A stretch of DNA of 64,000 bases from Porites lobata. Lineage: Eukaryota; Cnidaria; Anthozoa; Scleractinia; Poritidae. Under the pieces are notes generated by a model, which saw only the letters and a list, made by a program, of their open reading frames with translations, ran no database searches and had not been told where the DNA came from. The stretch is from the NCBI GenBank assembly GCA_942486035.1, contig CALNXK010000342.1, positions 31,001-95,000 of the forward strand. The letters are read 5' to 3'. The position numbers were made by a program, and so were the translations under genes. Positions 17,928-25,426 of the stretch are shown one piece after another. Position 1 is the stretch's first letter. Every line of letters starts with the position of its first letter.

Positions 17928-18422
17928 TTATAGCCAAGTCGCCACTTTCTGTTTACTGCGAGGGACGCGTCCCACCACTGAATTGAAGGTCGATTGTTTG
18001 GGATGAAAACACACTTGCTGGGCAATGTTGGGAAAGGCCCGAGCCAGTTCCATCAGGGTCATGCAGGTCTTGGGTTTAGGGGGTTTCTTCTTGCGCATGG
18101 GTGGATGACGACCGGCGCGTCGACGTTGTGGTTTTTTCTTGGGTGGAGACCGTAGAGCCCCTCGTTGCTTGGCATACTCTTCGGCTCGATGGTAAGCATT
18201 GGCGTAGGCCCATTGCTGTTTGGTGGGACTGGCCAACTTTTCCCACCACGGTTGGGTTCGCCGTTGTTCGGCGGCTTTTTTCTGGATGAATTTTAGTACA
18301 TCTGCGTCCGTGGTAGGAGGTGGCGTGTAACTGGCCCGCGGACGGCTGGAATCCGCTTGGACTTCATCGAGAAACCGTACCCGCTTTTTTCTTTTTCGAG
18401 GCGTTATTTTGACGCGGACCAT
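17928..18422 (-). CDS. Basic protein of the capsid cluster, unknown function
   Basis: 164 residues starting MVRVKITPRKRKKRVRF, with a second basic block (PPKKKPQRRRAGRHPP, MRKKKPPKPK). A helical part lies between them and a more hydrophobic C-terminus follows. The start overlaps the 3' end of the integrase by 59 nt in another frame. A TATAAAA lies 152 nt upstream inside the integrase gene. MVRV at the N-terminus also begins the protein at 15865-16362, a possible trace of common origin. Confidence 0.7.
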   Translation of the reverse strand: MVRVKITPRKRKKRVRFLDEVQADSSRPRASYTPPPTTDADVLKFIQKKAAEQRRTQPWWEKLASPTKQQWAYANAYHRAEEYAKQRGALRSPPKKKPQRRRAGRHPPMRKKKPPKPKTCMTLMELARAFPNIAQQVCFHPKQSTFNSVVGRVPRSKQKVATWL

Positions 18423-19452
18423 GTTGGGCGGGAATCCAACTATCGTACTTGGCTGGCCACCCTTTCCACCGGACCAAGATCTGACGTCCTTTCCGTTTCA
18501 AGACTTTTTCGATTCGAAACAACGAGTCGTCCGATACTTGGACTTTTTGGACATCGGGTTCGTAAAACGTGCCTTTTATAGGCGTCCCGTCCCATTCACT
18601 GAGTCGATAGGTGACCACGGGATGACGACGCACGTGCGTGACCACAAACACTTCTTCCGTCCAGCCCGGCAAATACCCTTTTTTGAAGGGACGATGTTTC
18701 TTGTTGAGACGCACTCGATCCCCCACGCGACATTTGGGTGGAGGGATCTTGGACTTCAACCGGGTTCCATAGAGTCGATCCCATACCTCGGACTCGTTTC
18801 TAAAGGTGACTTGATGCGGGGCCAACCCAATACTGCGATGATAGGCGTGATTGTAGGTATAGATCAAGGGTTGTAACACATCCACGTACCATAACGTATT
18901 GTGTGCGGTGAAATACCGGTACATGCGTTGTTTCAAGGTGCGATGCCATCGTTCCACCACCGAGGCCTTGCTATCCCCATACGTAAAAAAATGATGCCAA
19001 TCGTGTTTCTTGAACCAGGCTTGGACTTTTCGATTCAAAAATTCTTGGCCTTGATCCGTTTGTACACGGAGGGGTCGTCGTGGTGAGGCCCGTCGACGTA
19101 TCGCTTCCAACCCTCGGATCATGTTGGTGGCACTCTTTGATTTGATGGGCACAGCCCAGGCATACTTGGACAGGACATCGATGACCGTTAACAAATATTT
19201 GTGGCCTTTGTTCCACCGACTGAGTTTTTGCATGTCCACTAAATCCATCTGCCATTGTTCGTCTCGGCCAAAGACCAATGTGGGGGTGGTGGGAAACCGC
19301 GTCCGTCGGGGTTTGTGGAGCGTATAGCTCAACACGGATTGAAGAATCTGTTGCGCTTGCGGGGTTTTCAATTTGTGGGCTTGGGCAAAGGGTTGGACCC
19401 CACCCAAGGCCCCAGGTTCTTGGGGATCTTCGTAAGCGCGTGGCAACGACAT
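18364..19452 (-). CDS. INT: Retroviral-type integrase with C-terminal chromodomain
   Basis: About 362 residues from the first ATG at 19452; a GTG-initiated extension is not credible in a eukaryote. The rve core has its acidic triad in QMDLVDM, QTDQGQEF and KASVVERWHRTLK, with about 33 residues between the second and third. A chromodomain follows near the C-terminus (FRIEKVLKRKG...VRWKGWP..YDSWIP), which in related elements directs insertion to modified chromatin. The SYTLHKPRRTRFP segment before the core is typical of Polinton integrases. A TATTAAA lies 37 nt before the ATG. It joined the ends to host DNA and made the 6-bp duplication. Confidence 0.95.
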   Translation of the reverse strand: MSLPRAYEDPQEPGALGGVQPFAQAHKLKTPQAQQILQSVLSYTLHKPRRTRFPTTPTLVFGRDEQWQMDLVDMQKLSRWNKGHKYLLTVIDVLSKYAWAVPIKSKSATNMIRGLEAIRRRASPRRPLRVQTDQGQEFLNRKVQAWFKKHDWHHFFTYGDSKASVVERWHRTLKQRMYRYFTAHNTLWYVDVLQPLIYTYNHAYHRSIGLAPHQVTFRNESEVWDRLYGTRLKSKIPPPKCRVGDRVRLNKKHRPFKKGYLPGWTEEVFVVTHVRRHPVVTYRLSEWDGTPIKGTFYEPDVQKVQVSDDSLFRIEKVLKRKGRQILVRWKGWPAKYDSWIPAQHGPRQNNASKKKKAGTVSR

Positions 19453-19623
19453 CAAGACACTGACACAGGATTCGAGCCCAATTCTGTCTTTAATAGTTTT
19501 TTTCACAATCACCTACATGTTCAAAACAAGCATGAGCTCCCAAAGTTCTTATGAAAATGGCGCCTTCTCTCAAACGCATTCTCCTGGGCTTGGGCAGACT
19601 CACCAAACTGTTTCATCCACGGA

Positions 19624-20535
19624 TCATACTTTATTTTTTCTATGGCGGGGGTTTGGCCTCTCACCAAAACGCATCTCTACAGTGTGCATTCCCCAGGGTC
19701 TCTCCTTCTCAGGGTCTTTCAGAAGAGGGACAGGACAATCCTTGACCCAGCGTCTCAGGGTCGGTTGCGCTTGCTCTCGGGGACACCACAGGGGACCATG
19801 GAGCCATTGAAAGTAGCCACAGGGTTTGGCATGCATGAGAAAGCTCCCACAACTGAAAAACACTTTGTGGTAATTCTTGGCGGTGCGACTCAATTTCATC
19901 TTGGGGACAAACCCACATTTGCACTTCAATTCTCCGCGTTTCACTCGGGCATGGACTTGAGGATGTGTGTCTTCTTTCAATTTCTCCATCATCACCTCTC
20001 GCGTGTCTTCAAACAAATAGACGGGACACCCTTCTTGGGGACACTTGAACCTCAAGGGACCAAAATTGGATTGGGGGTTGACACATTCCAGGAATCGATG
20101 GGGATGAAACGGGCAGGCTTCATACAGGAGTTGGTTGAACTGGGTGTCCATCTGGTCCAGGATTTCCCATTCCCCTACTTCCGTCGCGGGATCCGAATGA
20201 AACGTCCCTTCCTCTACACATTCTTCCTTATAGTCTTTCAGGGTGCCCTCCATCAGGTCGTTGATGGGCGAGGGTGTAGGGGGTGGCAGTGGGTCTTCGG
20301 CTTTAGGCAAGGCGTTGAGAGCGTTCACCAGTTCACTAGTCGGGGGTTGTTTGGCTTTCATCTCTAGGAGTTCAGCTCGGGAGAACCCGAGCTCGGCCAT
20401 CTCCTGATCATGGTCCGCTTTCATTTGTGCGGCTCGCGCTTGGGCTTCCTCCTCTTGTTTTTGTTTCTTACTCACGCGACGTCGTTTGCGTCCCGAAGGC
20501 ACCGCGGCAGGTTGAGTGGCTTGACGATCCATCAT
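19624..20535 (-). CDS. GRF-type zinc-finger protein
   Basis: 303 residues from the ATG pair at 20535. The frame is open 25 codons further, but that part lies upstream of the TATAAAA at 20584-20578. The N-terminus has a nuclear-signal-like GRKRRRVSKKQK and a charged helix. The middle has CPFHPHRFLEC...CPQEGCPVYLF, a zinc-binding arrangement. Next comes KCKCGF...SRTAKNYHKVFFSCG...CGYFQW, matching the GRF finger (CxCG...N.....F..C......C..F.W) that binds single-stranded nucleic acid in topoisomerase 3a and NEIL3. It is probably an early replication or repair factor; the exact role is not known. Confidence 0.82.
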   Translation of the reverse strand: MMDRQATQPAAVPSGRKRRRVSKKQKQEEEAQARAAQMKADHDQEMAELGFSRAELLEMKAKQPPTSELVNALNALPKAEDPLPPPTPSPINDLMEGTLKDYKEECVEEGTFHSDPATEVGEWEILDQMDTQFNQLLYEACPFHPHRFLECVNPQSNFGPLRFKCPQEGCPVYLFEDTREVMMEKLKEDTHPQVHARVKRGELKCKCGFVPKMKLSRTAKNYHKVFFSCGSFLMHAKPCGYFQWLHGPLWCPREQAQPTLRRWVKDCPVPLLKDPEKERPWGMHTVEMRFGERPNPRHRKNKV

Positions 20536-20577
20536 CCCTCGACTGACGAATGACTTTGAGGGAGCGTTTTGCCTGCC

Positions 20578-20713
20578 TTTTATAGCCCCACCTCCTGCCT
20601 CTCGTGACACTCATACGATCTTTTTTCCACCAATCCGAACTCGTCCTGTCCTCTCGTGATGATCGTATGATCTTGGTCTCCACCAATCAGCGGCTATCCC
20701 AGGGGCTATAAAA
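20578..20713. promoter_or_regulatory. Divergent early-type promoter with duplicated CCACCAAT unit
   Basis: It holds TATAAAA boxes facing both ways (20578-20584 minus, 20707-20713 plus). Between them are two direct copies of a unit of about 50 bp: CTCTCGTGA...CGTATGATC-like sequence followed by CCACCAATC (20627-20634 and 20680-20687). A third related unit lies at 22992-23035. The CCAAT core suggests NF-Y binding (inference). Confidence 0.75.
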
Positions 20714-20764
20714 CCAGCGAAGCGTCTACGACCCCCTCTCATTCGTTGCAGTCAACTTGAAACG

Positions 20765-21670
20765 GTAAGCATGGCACTCCATGAAGTGGGTCTCTTGGTG
20801 TTCAGTCAGGGGTTTGCCCTCTCCCGCGACGAATATATTATTCGAGAACTGGCTTTTTGTGATTGGACGGGACATCATCATGGATTGTTCAAATACTTGT
20901 TACCCCCAGGCGTGTCGTACCATCAATTATCCAAGGAGGCCCAAACGCGCGTCGATCGTCAGACCCAGACCGTGCATGGCTTGCCTTTTGAACCGTATAC
21001 GGCCTACAACCGCCAAGACTTTCATCCCTACGATCAAATGCGAGACGATATCACCCGTTGGTGTCAACAGCATCTCACCTCCCAGCGGGGACGATTGGGG
21101 GTGTTCACGCTCAATGGGCTGTACCGACTGTTCCATGAACCCCAGTTTGCCTACCCCCTCGTGGTCCTGGAAGGGCAGGGTTGCCCAGATTTGGCCAATC
21201 TCCCTATTGCTACGGCCAATGTCATGGCTCATAACGATCATGGTCGCAATTGGTGCATGGATCATTCCCACAGGGCACGTGGGAGTGGGGTCTGGCACAA
21301 TCATTGCGCCCACGTGCGGGTCTGTCAAATGAGTGGATGGTTACGTCGCCAGACCCATGTCCTACCCACCCTTTCGCAAATCAACGCCCAACGCGTGCTG
21401 TGGCAAAAACGGTGTGATCGATTATTAGACTATCTGCTATGCAACTATTGTACCGAGGCCAAAGACCAGGCGTTTGCCAACGGTCAAGGACTGGATTGGA
21501 TCCCGGATAATTGCAGTGATTGTCGTAGCGTCTTACATGTTTTTGAACAAACTGTGACCCAGCGGGAATGGGATGTGCCCCTGATGTACGCCGATGATGA
21601 ACCGCATACCATGTGGGCTTGGACTCCCATCCCTCATCATAAACACTGACTTTTTTTTCATTTTTTCAGA
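20765..21670 (+). other. Candidate leader intron that skips the first ORF
   Basis: ACG|GTAAGC at 20765 is a strong splice donor only six bases before the ATG of the exonuclease-like ORF. CATTTTTTCAG|ACC ends at 21670, three bases before the ATG of the SLOG ORF. Splicing would remove the first ORF completely and place the short leader directly before the second. The unspliced or retained form would express the first. Confidence 0.65.
20771..21649 (+). CDS. Exonuclease-like (RNase H fold) accessory protein, likely inactive
   Basis: 292 residues. The start (FSQGFALSRDEYIIRELAF) resembles the start of a protein group found in invertebrate transposons and viruses with a DEDDh-like fold, in which GF...iKELA marks the first strands. 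The segment GVFTLNGLYRLFHE..FAYPLVVLEGQGCPDL would be the second acidic motif region. The first catalytic acid expected before GF is absent, so activity is doubtful. A C/H-rich tail (CDRLLDYLLCNYC, NCSDCRSV) may bind zinc. TATAAAA at 20707 and a CCACCAAT box precede it. Assignment rests on motif memory. Confidence 0.65.
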   Translation: MALHEVGLLVFSQGFALSRDEYIIRELAFCDWTGHHHGLFKYLLPPGVSYHQLSKEAQTRVDRQTQTVHGLPFEPYTAYNRQDFHPYDQMRDDITRWCQQHLTSQRGRLGVFTLNGLYRLFHEPQFAYPLVVLEGQGCPDLANLPIATANVMAHNDHGRNWCMDHSHRARGSGVWHNHCAHVRVCQMSGWLRRQTHVLPTLSQINAQRVLWQKRCDRLLDYLLCNYCTEAKDQAFANGQGLDWIPDNCSDCRSVLHVFEQTVTQREWDVPLMYADDEPHTMWAWTPIPHHKH

Positions 21671-21672
21671 CC

Positions 21673-22221
21673 ATGCTCATTTACACCGGAGGTGCTAAAG
21701 GCGTGGACACGCACGTGGAGCGATTATGTCACTTGTATGGTCATACCTGTGTGGTCTTTATCCCACCCTGTCACCCTCGATCCAAGTCCCTCACGCCCTT
21801 GACCCAGTCCCAATTGGATGCGGCCACACCTACCGTCACCCAGGTGGCGTTTCGATTGGGTCGACAAATCCATCATCCCATCAGCCTCCAGTATATCCAA
21901 CGCAATTATCACGTGATCCAGCCTGCGTCCCTCGTCCTCGCTTTGGGTCATTTTGATGAAAATGGCAAGCATCTGTTGGGTGGCACAGGATGGGGTGTGG
22001 TCATGGCCCAACTTTTAGGCAAACCCCTCTATGTATTCGATGTGGATAAGGAACAATGGTGTTGGTGGAATCCCACCTCTCAAGAGTATCAAGACTGTGA
22101 CGGCATGACCGAGGAACAAATCGCCTTACCCACCCTCCAAGACAAGACGGCCATTATCGGCACCCGAGAAGAAGACCAGGCCCTCTATCCCACCCTGGAA
22201 GCTTTATTCAAACGCAAATAA
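21673..22221 (+). CDS. SLOG-superfamily (YspA/DUF2493-like) protein
   Basis: 182 residues. IYTGGAKGVDTHVERL at the N-terminus is the nucleotide-binding glycine motif GGAxGxD of SLOG/LOG-type Rossmann folds. A second Gly-rich motif GGTGWGVVMAQLLGKPLYVFD near residue 105 completes the pocket, and a strand before it (SLVLALGHFD) fits the fold. Relatives bind or hydrolyse nucleotide derivatives, and SLOG domains sense cyclic ADP-ribose-type signals in bacterial defence. Here the role is unknown. It is probably expressed from a spliced form of the preceding transcript. The AATAAA at 22270 lies inside the convergent gene's last exon. Confidence 0.82.
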   Translation: MLIYTGGAKGVDTHVERLCHLYGHTCVVFIPPCHPRSKSLTPLTQSQLDAATPTVTQVAFRLGRQIHHPISLQYIQRNYHVIQPASLVLALGHFDENGKHLLGGTGWGVVMAQLLGKPLYVFDVDKEQWCWWNPTSQEYQDCDGMTEEQIALPTLQDKTAIIGTREEDQALYPTLEALFKRK

Positions 22222-22236
22222 ACACTGCTCTATAGA

Positions 22237-22868
22237 TCAAATCACTTGTTTTTTATGTACATCGATCACAATAAAATTCATGGCTCCCATGGTGTTCATA
22301 ATCAAATCGAGTCTCTTCATGACTTTGTCCAGGGTATCGTAGCTGCGCTTTCTCCGACCAATCATGACGGGGAGCTGGCCCAAGGGACAATCGGGGAGCT
22401 GATGCTTGAAGCGGTCAATGATGAACGCAATGCCCTCATTCATCACCTTGTCCAGATTGGGAGGGACCCGTGACATCTCCGCCATCATACCAATCTGAAA
22501 AAACAGAAAAAAGTTTGTCTCAGTGTCAAAGTCATGAGAATAAGAATGTGGTTTAAAAACTTACTCACCGACAACCGGTGATCCATCATACGATGGCAAT
22601 GGTGGCAGCCATTTTTCCTGGGGGTATGCAGTCGCACCACCACTTGGTTCCACCATCGATCTTCGCCCAGGTGTTGGGGCAAGCCCGTGAGATCGCATTT
22701 GGGCAATCCCTTGAACTCCTGTACCACCTTCTCGCGTTTGTCCATGGTGTAGAAACACTCCACCCAAAACATAATCTTCACTTGCACTTCCAACGGCAAC
22801 ACACGGCCAAACGGTTTGTTCCTGGGGTCGACTAACCCTCGGCAGTCCATGATGACAGCACCAAGCAT
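22237..22868 (-). CDS. Spliced two-exon gene, unknown function (74-nt intron)
   Basis: Exon 1 runs 22868 to 22569 (100 codons) and exon 2 runs 22494 to 22237 (85 codons plus stop). The intron 22568-22495 begins GTGAGTAAG and ends TTTTTTCTGTTTTTTCAG on the minus strand. The phase is 0 and the frame stays open through both exons, giving 185 residues. Exon 1 has CHHCHRMMDH just before the junction and a C-rich middle. Exon 2 has a basic IGRRKRSYDT and ends in a hydrophobic MNFIVIDV. No family is recognised. It converges with the SLOG gene, and the two poly(A) signals lie inside each other's last codons. Confidence 0.78.
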
Positions 22869-22965
22869 GGAATGAGACCTCTCCGCGCTGGTCTGCCTTA
22901 GTTATCCGTTCCTTGGACCAATCACCCACTCGCGCCAGGACTTGGGGTCCCATCCAAAAAGGTGT

Positions 22966-23117
22966 ACCCATGGGGGGCACCCCCTAGAGTCTCCTCTCGT
23001 GGTCAAACGCCCCCACGTGATGTCTCTCCACCAATCAGCGCCTCTCATCAAGTCTCTAAATCACGTTGCGCGCTCCGTGTGAGCTCATTCCAGTTTGATC
23101 AGTGTTGCTGATTTAAG
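22966..23117. promoter_or_regulatory. Early-type intergenic promoter region
   Basis: It carries CTCTCGTGG...CACGTGATG and CCACCAATCAG (CCACCAAT at 23028-23035), similar to the duplicated unit at 20.6 kb, plus a block GTACCCATGGGGGGCACCCC that is the inverse of the one in the polymerase promoter near 5790-5810. A TCTAAAT stands where a TATA box for the plus-strand gene at 23118 would be expected. Confidence 0.6.
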
Positions 23118-23867
23118 ATGGTGAGTTCGCTCCAGTCAATAGTGTTATTCTCCGTGCCCATCGCCATATTAATTGACATGTTGAAGATTCTTCATCACCT
23201 GCCCATGGGCCACGAATTGTTCCGCGCTTTATTCCGCCGATGCACGCATGAAGAGTTAAGGGCTTGGGCCAAGACGTTCCCGTGGGATCACCCCATCGCC
23301 AGAAAATTGGATGACGAGGTGCATCGTCGCCGCATGGCTGGTGAGTTTCATAGTTTTTTCATTTTTTTCGGGGTGTGGGTCCCCTTTTTTCCTTATACCT
23401 TTTTTGATTTTTCATAGAGGTATTCAAGGGGTTCGAGTTTCTGCGAACCGTGCTGTGGCCTGTTCACTTATGTCTTTGCCCTCGACGTGCCCGACTCAAT
23501 TGGGCCGCGCGGTTCTGGGTTCCAACCTGTTCGTGTTAATTTTTGTTTGTTAGATTCTTGGGAGTACATGGAAAATCAACCCGTCTGCCACATTTACCAG
23601 TGGGTGGCCCATCCCACCCAAGGCGGAGTATGTAACCATTGTGAGCGCATGATGGATGGGTTAAGATTAGACGATATCATTGCTGGCAACCGGGAGGGGT
23701 CCCTCACCGAAGACGAGATTGTTGAGTATGTACAGAGTGGGGACCCCAACGATCGAGACTGGGACGACTGGCCATTACGAATGACCTTTAGAATCAATTC
23801 GTTTCTCCGGGAGCATGGTCCTGTGGGTGACGCGGATTTGGAGGCCCTAGGGTTTTTAGACGATTAA
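23118..23867 (+). CDS. First exon plus first long terminal exon of the right-arm exon array
   Basis: Exon 1 is 23118-23340: an N-terminal hydrophobic stretch (VLFSVPIAILIDMLKIL) that could be a signal or membrane anchor, then HELFRALFRRCTHEELRAWAK. It ends G|GTGAGT in phase 1. The terminal exon 23554-23867 follows GTTTGTTAG and encodes an acidic part with CNHCERMMDGLRLDD and two EDE/DRDWDD clusters. Joined, the product would be about 178 residues. A second donor, ATG|GTGAGT, stands right at the start codon (23121). No family is recognised. Several other terminal exons lie downstream in the same phase. Confidence 0.65.
23418..23539 (+). CDS. Candidate alternative terminal exon A1
   Basis: It follows TTTTTGATTTTTCATAG and reads from the phase-1 donor at 23341 for 40 codons to TAA. 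The content is Arg/Cys/Trp-rich (LCLCPRRARLNWAARFW). It ends just before the acceptor of the next exon (23554), so use of A1 or the next one would give different C-termini. No homology is recognised. Confidence 0.45.
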
Positions 23868-23888
23868 TTTTAGTTCATTTTTTCACAG

Positions 23889-23983
23889 GCACACATTGCC
23901 TGTTACGTCATCATTTGCAATGGATTCCGAGAGTGTCCTCTTTAAACTCTCCTTTTTTTCGCATTCTAATTCGTCCGTTGTAG
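23889..23983 (+). CDS. Candidate alternative terminal exon A3
   Basis: It follows CATTTTTTCACAG and reads in phase 1 for 31 residues to TAG (HHLQWIPRVSSLN...). Its stop codon TAG is at the same time the acceptor AG of the next candidate exon. Confidence 0.45.
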
Positions 23984-24096
23984 GCTTTCATTTTACGTTG
24001 AAACAATATGGAGGATGGGTGCGACCCCTTCAACTAAGATGTCAATACAGTACTGTCAAATGTGTAATCGAACTTCATGAAATATTGCAAACGTGA
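23984..24096 (+). CDS. Candidate alternative terminal exon A4
   Basis: Acceptor CGTCCGTTGTAG, phase 1, 37 residues (FHFTLKQYGGWVRPLQL...). The FHF start and the length recall the last exon of the array (25544-25698, FHFHLIKPW). It contains two Cys. Confidence 0.5.
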
Positions 24097-24200
24097 TTTC
24101 CGTCATTGACCAATGGGGGTGGATCCTTCCCTTGCAACACCGATGCCATATTCATTGTGTTCAACAACTCGTTCAATTCTGCAATAATACTACTTTTTAG

Positions 24201-24283
24201 ATACGCGTACCCACATCGGCAACAGCTGCTGGTTCCGAGACCGCCTTGCTTTCTTACTCATGAAGACAGAGTATTATTATTAA
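24201..24283 (+). CDS. Candidate alternative terminal exon A5
   Basis: Acceptor TACTACTTTTTAG, phase 1, 27 residues beginning DTRTHIGNSCWFRDR. The DTR start is shared with A7 (24551). Confidence 0.45.
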
Positions 24284-24295
24284 TTTTTTTCGTAG

Positions 24296-24528
24296 ATTCG
24301 CATGCTATTCTCAGCACCCACAGGGTTCATGGCACTTCCGCGGCCTGGTGTTCTTGTAGCAGTATCGTGCAGTGGTACACTGGAACAGGGGTTTCCCTTC
24401 CATATCCGAATCCACTCAAATTACTTTGTTGTCGTTGTTTTTTGAATTTTCGTAATGTATACGATTTAGCCTTTCCCTGTTATTGGTGTGAGATGTTGCA
24501 AGACATGGGATATCCACCCCTTTCTTAA
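24296..24528 (+). CDS. Candidate alternative terminal exon A6 with zinc-finger-like cysteines
   Basis: Acceptor ATTTTTTTCGTAG, phase 1, 77 residues. Cysteines are arranged CSC, then LLCCRCFLNF...FPCYWCEML. This second half is alike in spacing and flanks to A8 (FVCKRCW...PCWGCHIL), so the two look like diverged duplicates of a CxxC...CxxC module. Confidence 0.6.
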
Positions 24529-24550
24529 AAACATGTTTTTTCCGTTTCAG

Positions 24551-24612
24551 ATACTCGTTTTGTCATACGAGCTATTTACCTCCCTTCCCTTTTTCAGCCT
24601 CTGCCCAGATAA
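24551..24612 (+). CDS. Candidate alternative terminal exon A7
   Basis: Acceptor TTTTCCGTTTCAG, phase 1, about 20 residues starting DTRFVIRAIYLP. It overlaps the acceptor region of A8, so only one of the two can be used per transcript. Confidence 0.4.
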
Positions 24613-24764
24613 TAGAGAATCACACCAGATATTATCACGCTTATCTGATGAAACAGTTGTATTTCGTCTGCAAACGCTGTTGGACGTATTCACGTCACGT
24701 GAACACCCTCCATGAACCCTGTTGGGGGTGTCACATCTTAGAAAGCACAGGATGGGAATTCTGA
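24598..24764 (+). CDS. Candidate alternative terminal exon A8 with CxxC pair
   Basis: Acceptor CCTTCCCTTTTTCAG, phase 1, 55 residues. FVCKRCWTYSRHVNTLHEPC followed by WGCHILESTGW forms a CxxC...CxxC(H) finger matching the second half of A6. The other reading frame here is also open for 35 codons, but it lacks the similarity to A6. Confidence 0.55.
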
Positions 24765-24839
24765 ACACCCGGCAGGGGGAGGTCTGCATGGTGGCGCCAC
24801 CCCTGCTGGATGTTCAGTCTCCATTTTTATTTTCATTAG

Positions 24840-24961
24840 ATTCTCATTGGATAATACAAGATATCATGATTTTTCGAAGCTGGTCCCTCCCTCATAAACT
24901 CTGTATTGTCAATCATCAAGGATGGTCCAGCTTACTCCATTTGTTCAAACTCAAACGTTGA
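24840..24961 (+). CDS. Candidate alternative terminal exon A9 (HW family)
   Basis: Acceptor TTTTATTTTCATTAG, phase 1, 40 residues starting DSHWIIQD. Three following exons start in the same way, so this group arose by duplication. The rest is basic and aromatic (FRSWSLPHKLCIVNHQGW). Confidence 0.55.
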
Positions 24962-24975
24962 TTTTTTTTCATTAG

Positions 24976-25025
24976 TATGTCATTGGTTCCTAGATGCTCA
25001 AACTAAGACGTTGATTTTTTATTAG
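24976..25025 (+). CDS. Candidate alternative terminal exon A10 (HW family)
   Basis: Acceptor TTTTTTTCATTAG, phase 1, 16 codons (start VCHWFLDAQ) and a stop that again doubles as the acceptor of the next exon. It is very short and may be a decayed copy. Confidence 0.4.
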
Positions 25026-25147
25026 AATCTCATTGGATCCTAGACCATTTTGATTATAATCAAGACTGGATTTTAATAGAATATTATTGCAAACAAACAT
25101 TTCAAGGGCGTGACACCACTAGGGCGTCACACACGTCCCGTTTGTAA
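25026..25147 (+). CDS. Candidate alternative terminal exon A11 (HW family) running into a terminal-repeat fragment
   Basis: Acceptor GATTTTTTATTAG, phase 1, 40 residues starting ESHWILDH. The last 13 codons are encoded by the inserted terminal-repeat fragment R1, and an AATAAA (25146-25151) overlaps the stop. The exon therefore ends inside a sequence copied from the element's own end. Confidence 0.5.
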
Positions 25148-25151
25148 TAAA
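25106..25151. repeat. Terminal-repeat fragment R1 with AATAAA
   Basis: GGGCGTGAC...GGGCGTCACACACGTCCC followed by TTGTAATAAA matches the inner end of the right terminal repeat (25711 onward) in the same orientation. The AATAAA could polyadenylate transcripts ending at A9-A11. Confidence 0.8.
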
Positions 25152-25173
25152 GGCCTGTTTTTTTCTCTTCCAG

Positions 25174-25253
25174 TCAATCATTGGACAATAAACCACTGTC
25201 TCGTGCGTGCCAATGGTCGACTGTTTCTCATTCAGTTTGCTTCTTGGATCTAA
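25174..25253 (+). CDS. Candidate alternative terminal exon A12 (HW family)
   Basis: Acceptor GTTTTTTTCTCTTCCAG is the strongest of the array. Phase 1, 26 residues starting VNHWTINH. It lies between the terminal-repeat fragments R1 and R2. Confidence 0.5.
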
Positions 25254-25280
25254 CCACCCCTCCTTCTAATTCGTTTTCAG

Positions 25281-25420
25281 ACACCATGGCTGCACTCAAT
25301 TTCCCTTTAATCAAACCATGGTCATACACAGGTTACAACCATTATATCAAATGGCCTCATCCAGCACTCATGACTTTTTCTTCCAAGAGGCAAACACCCT
25401 TTATTTTGTTCACTCATTAA
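25281..25420 (+). CDS. Candidate alternative terminal exon A13 (LIKPW family)
   Basis: Acceptor ATTCGTTTTCAG, phase 1, 46 residues. LIKPWSYTGYNHYIKWPHP then ALMTFSSK matches A14 nearly position by position, including the shared acceptor context and first codon (D-T). It is followed by the repeat fragment R2. Confidence 0.65.
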
Positions 25421-25426
25421 TATCCA

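Noticed and set aside
19453..19512. Longer N-terminus for the integrase
   Set aside because: It would need a GTG start and overlaps the TATTAAA element; the first ATG is at 19452.
20536..20610. Longer N-terminus for the GRF protein
   Set aside because: The extension has no ATG and contains the gene's own TATAAAA box, so it is upstream of transcription start.
22561..22980. A 139-codon minus-strand frame overlapping exon 1 of the spliced gene
   Set aside because: It has an ATG near 22973, but across the intron it would run only about 19 codons, while the other frame stays open for 85 codons. The latter was chosen.
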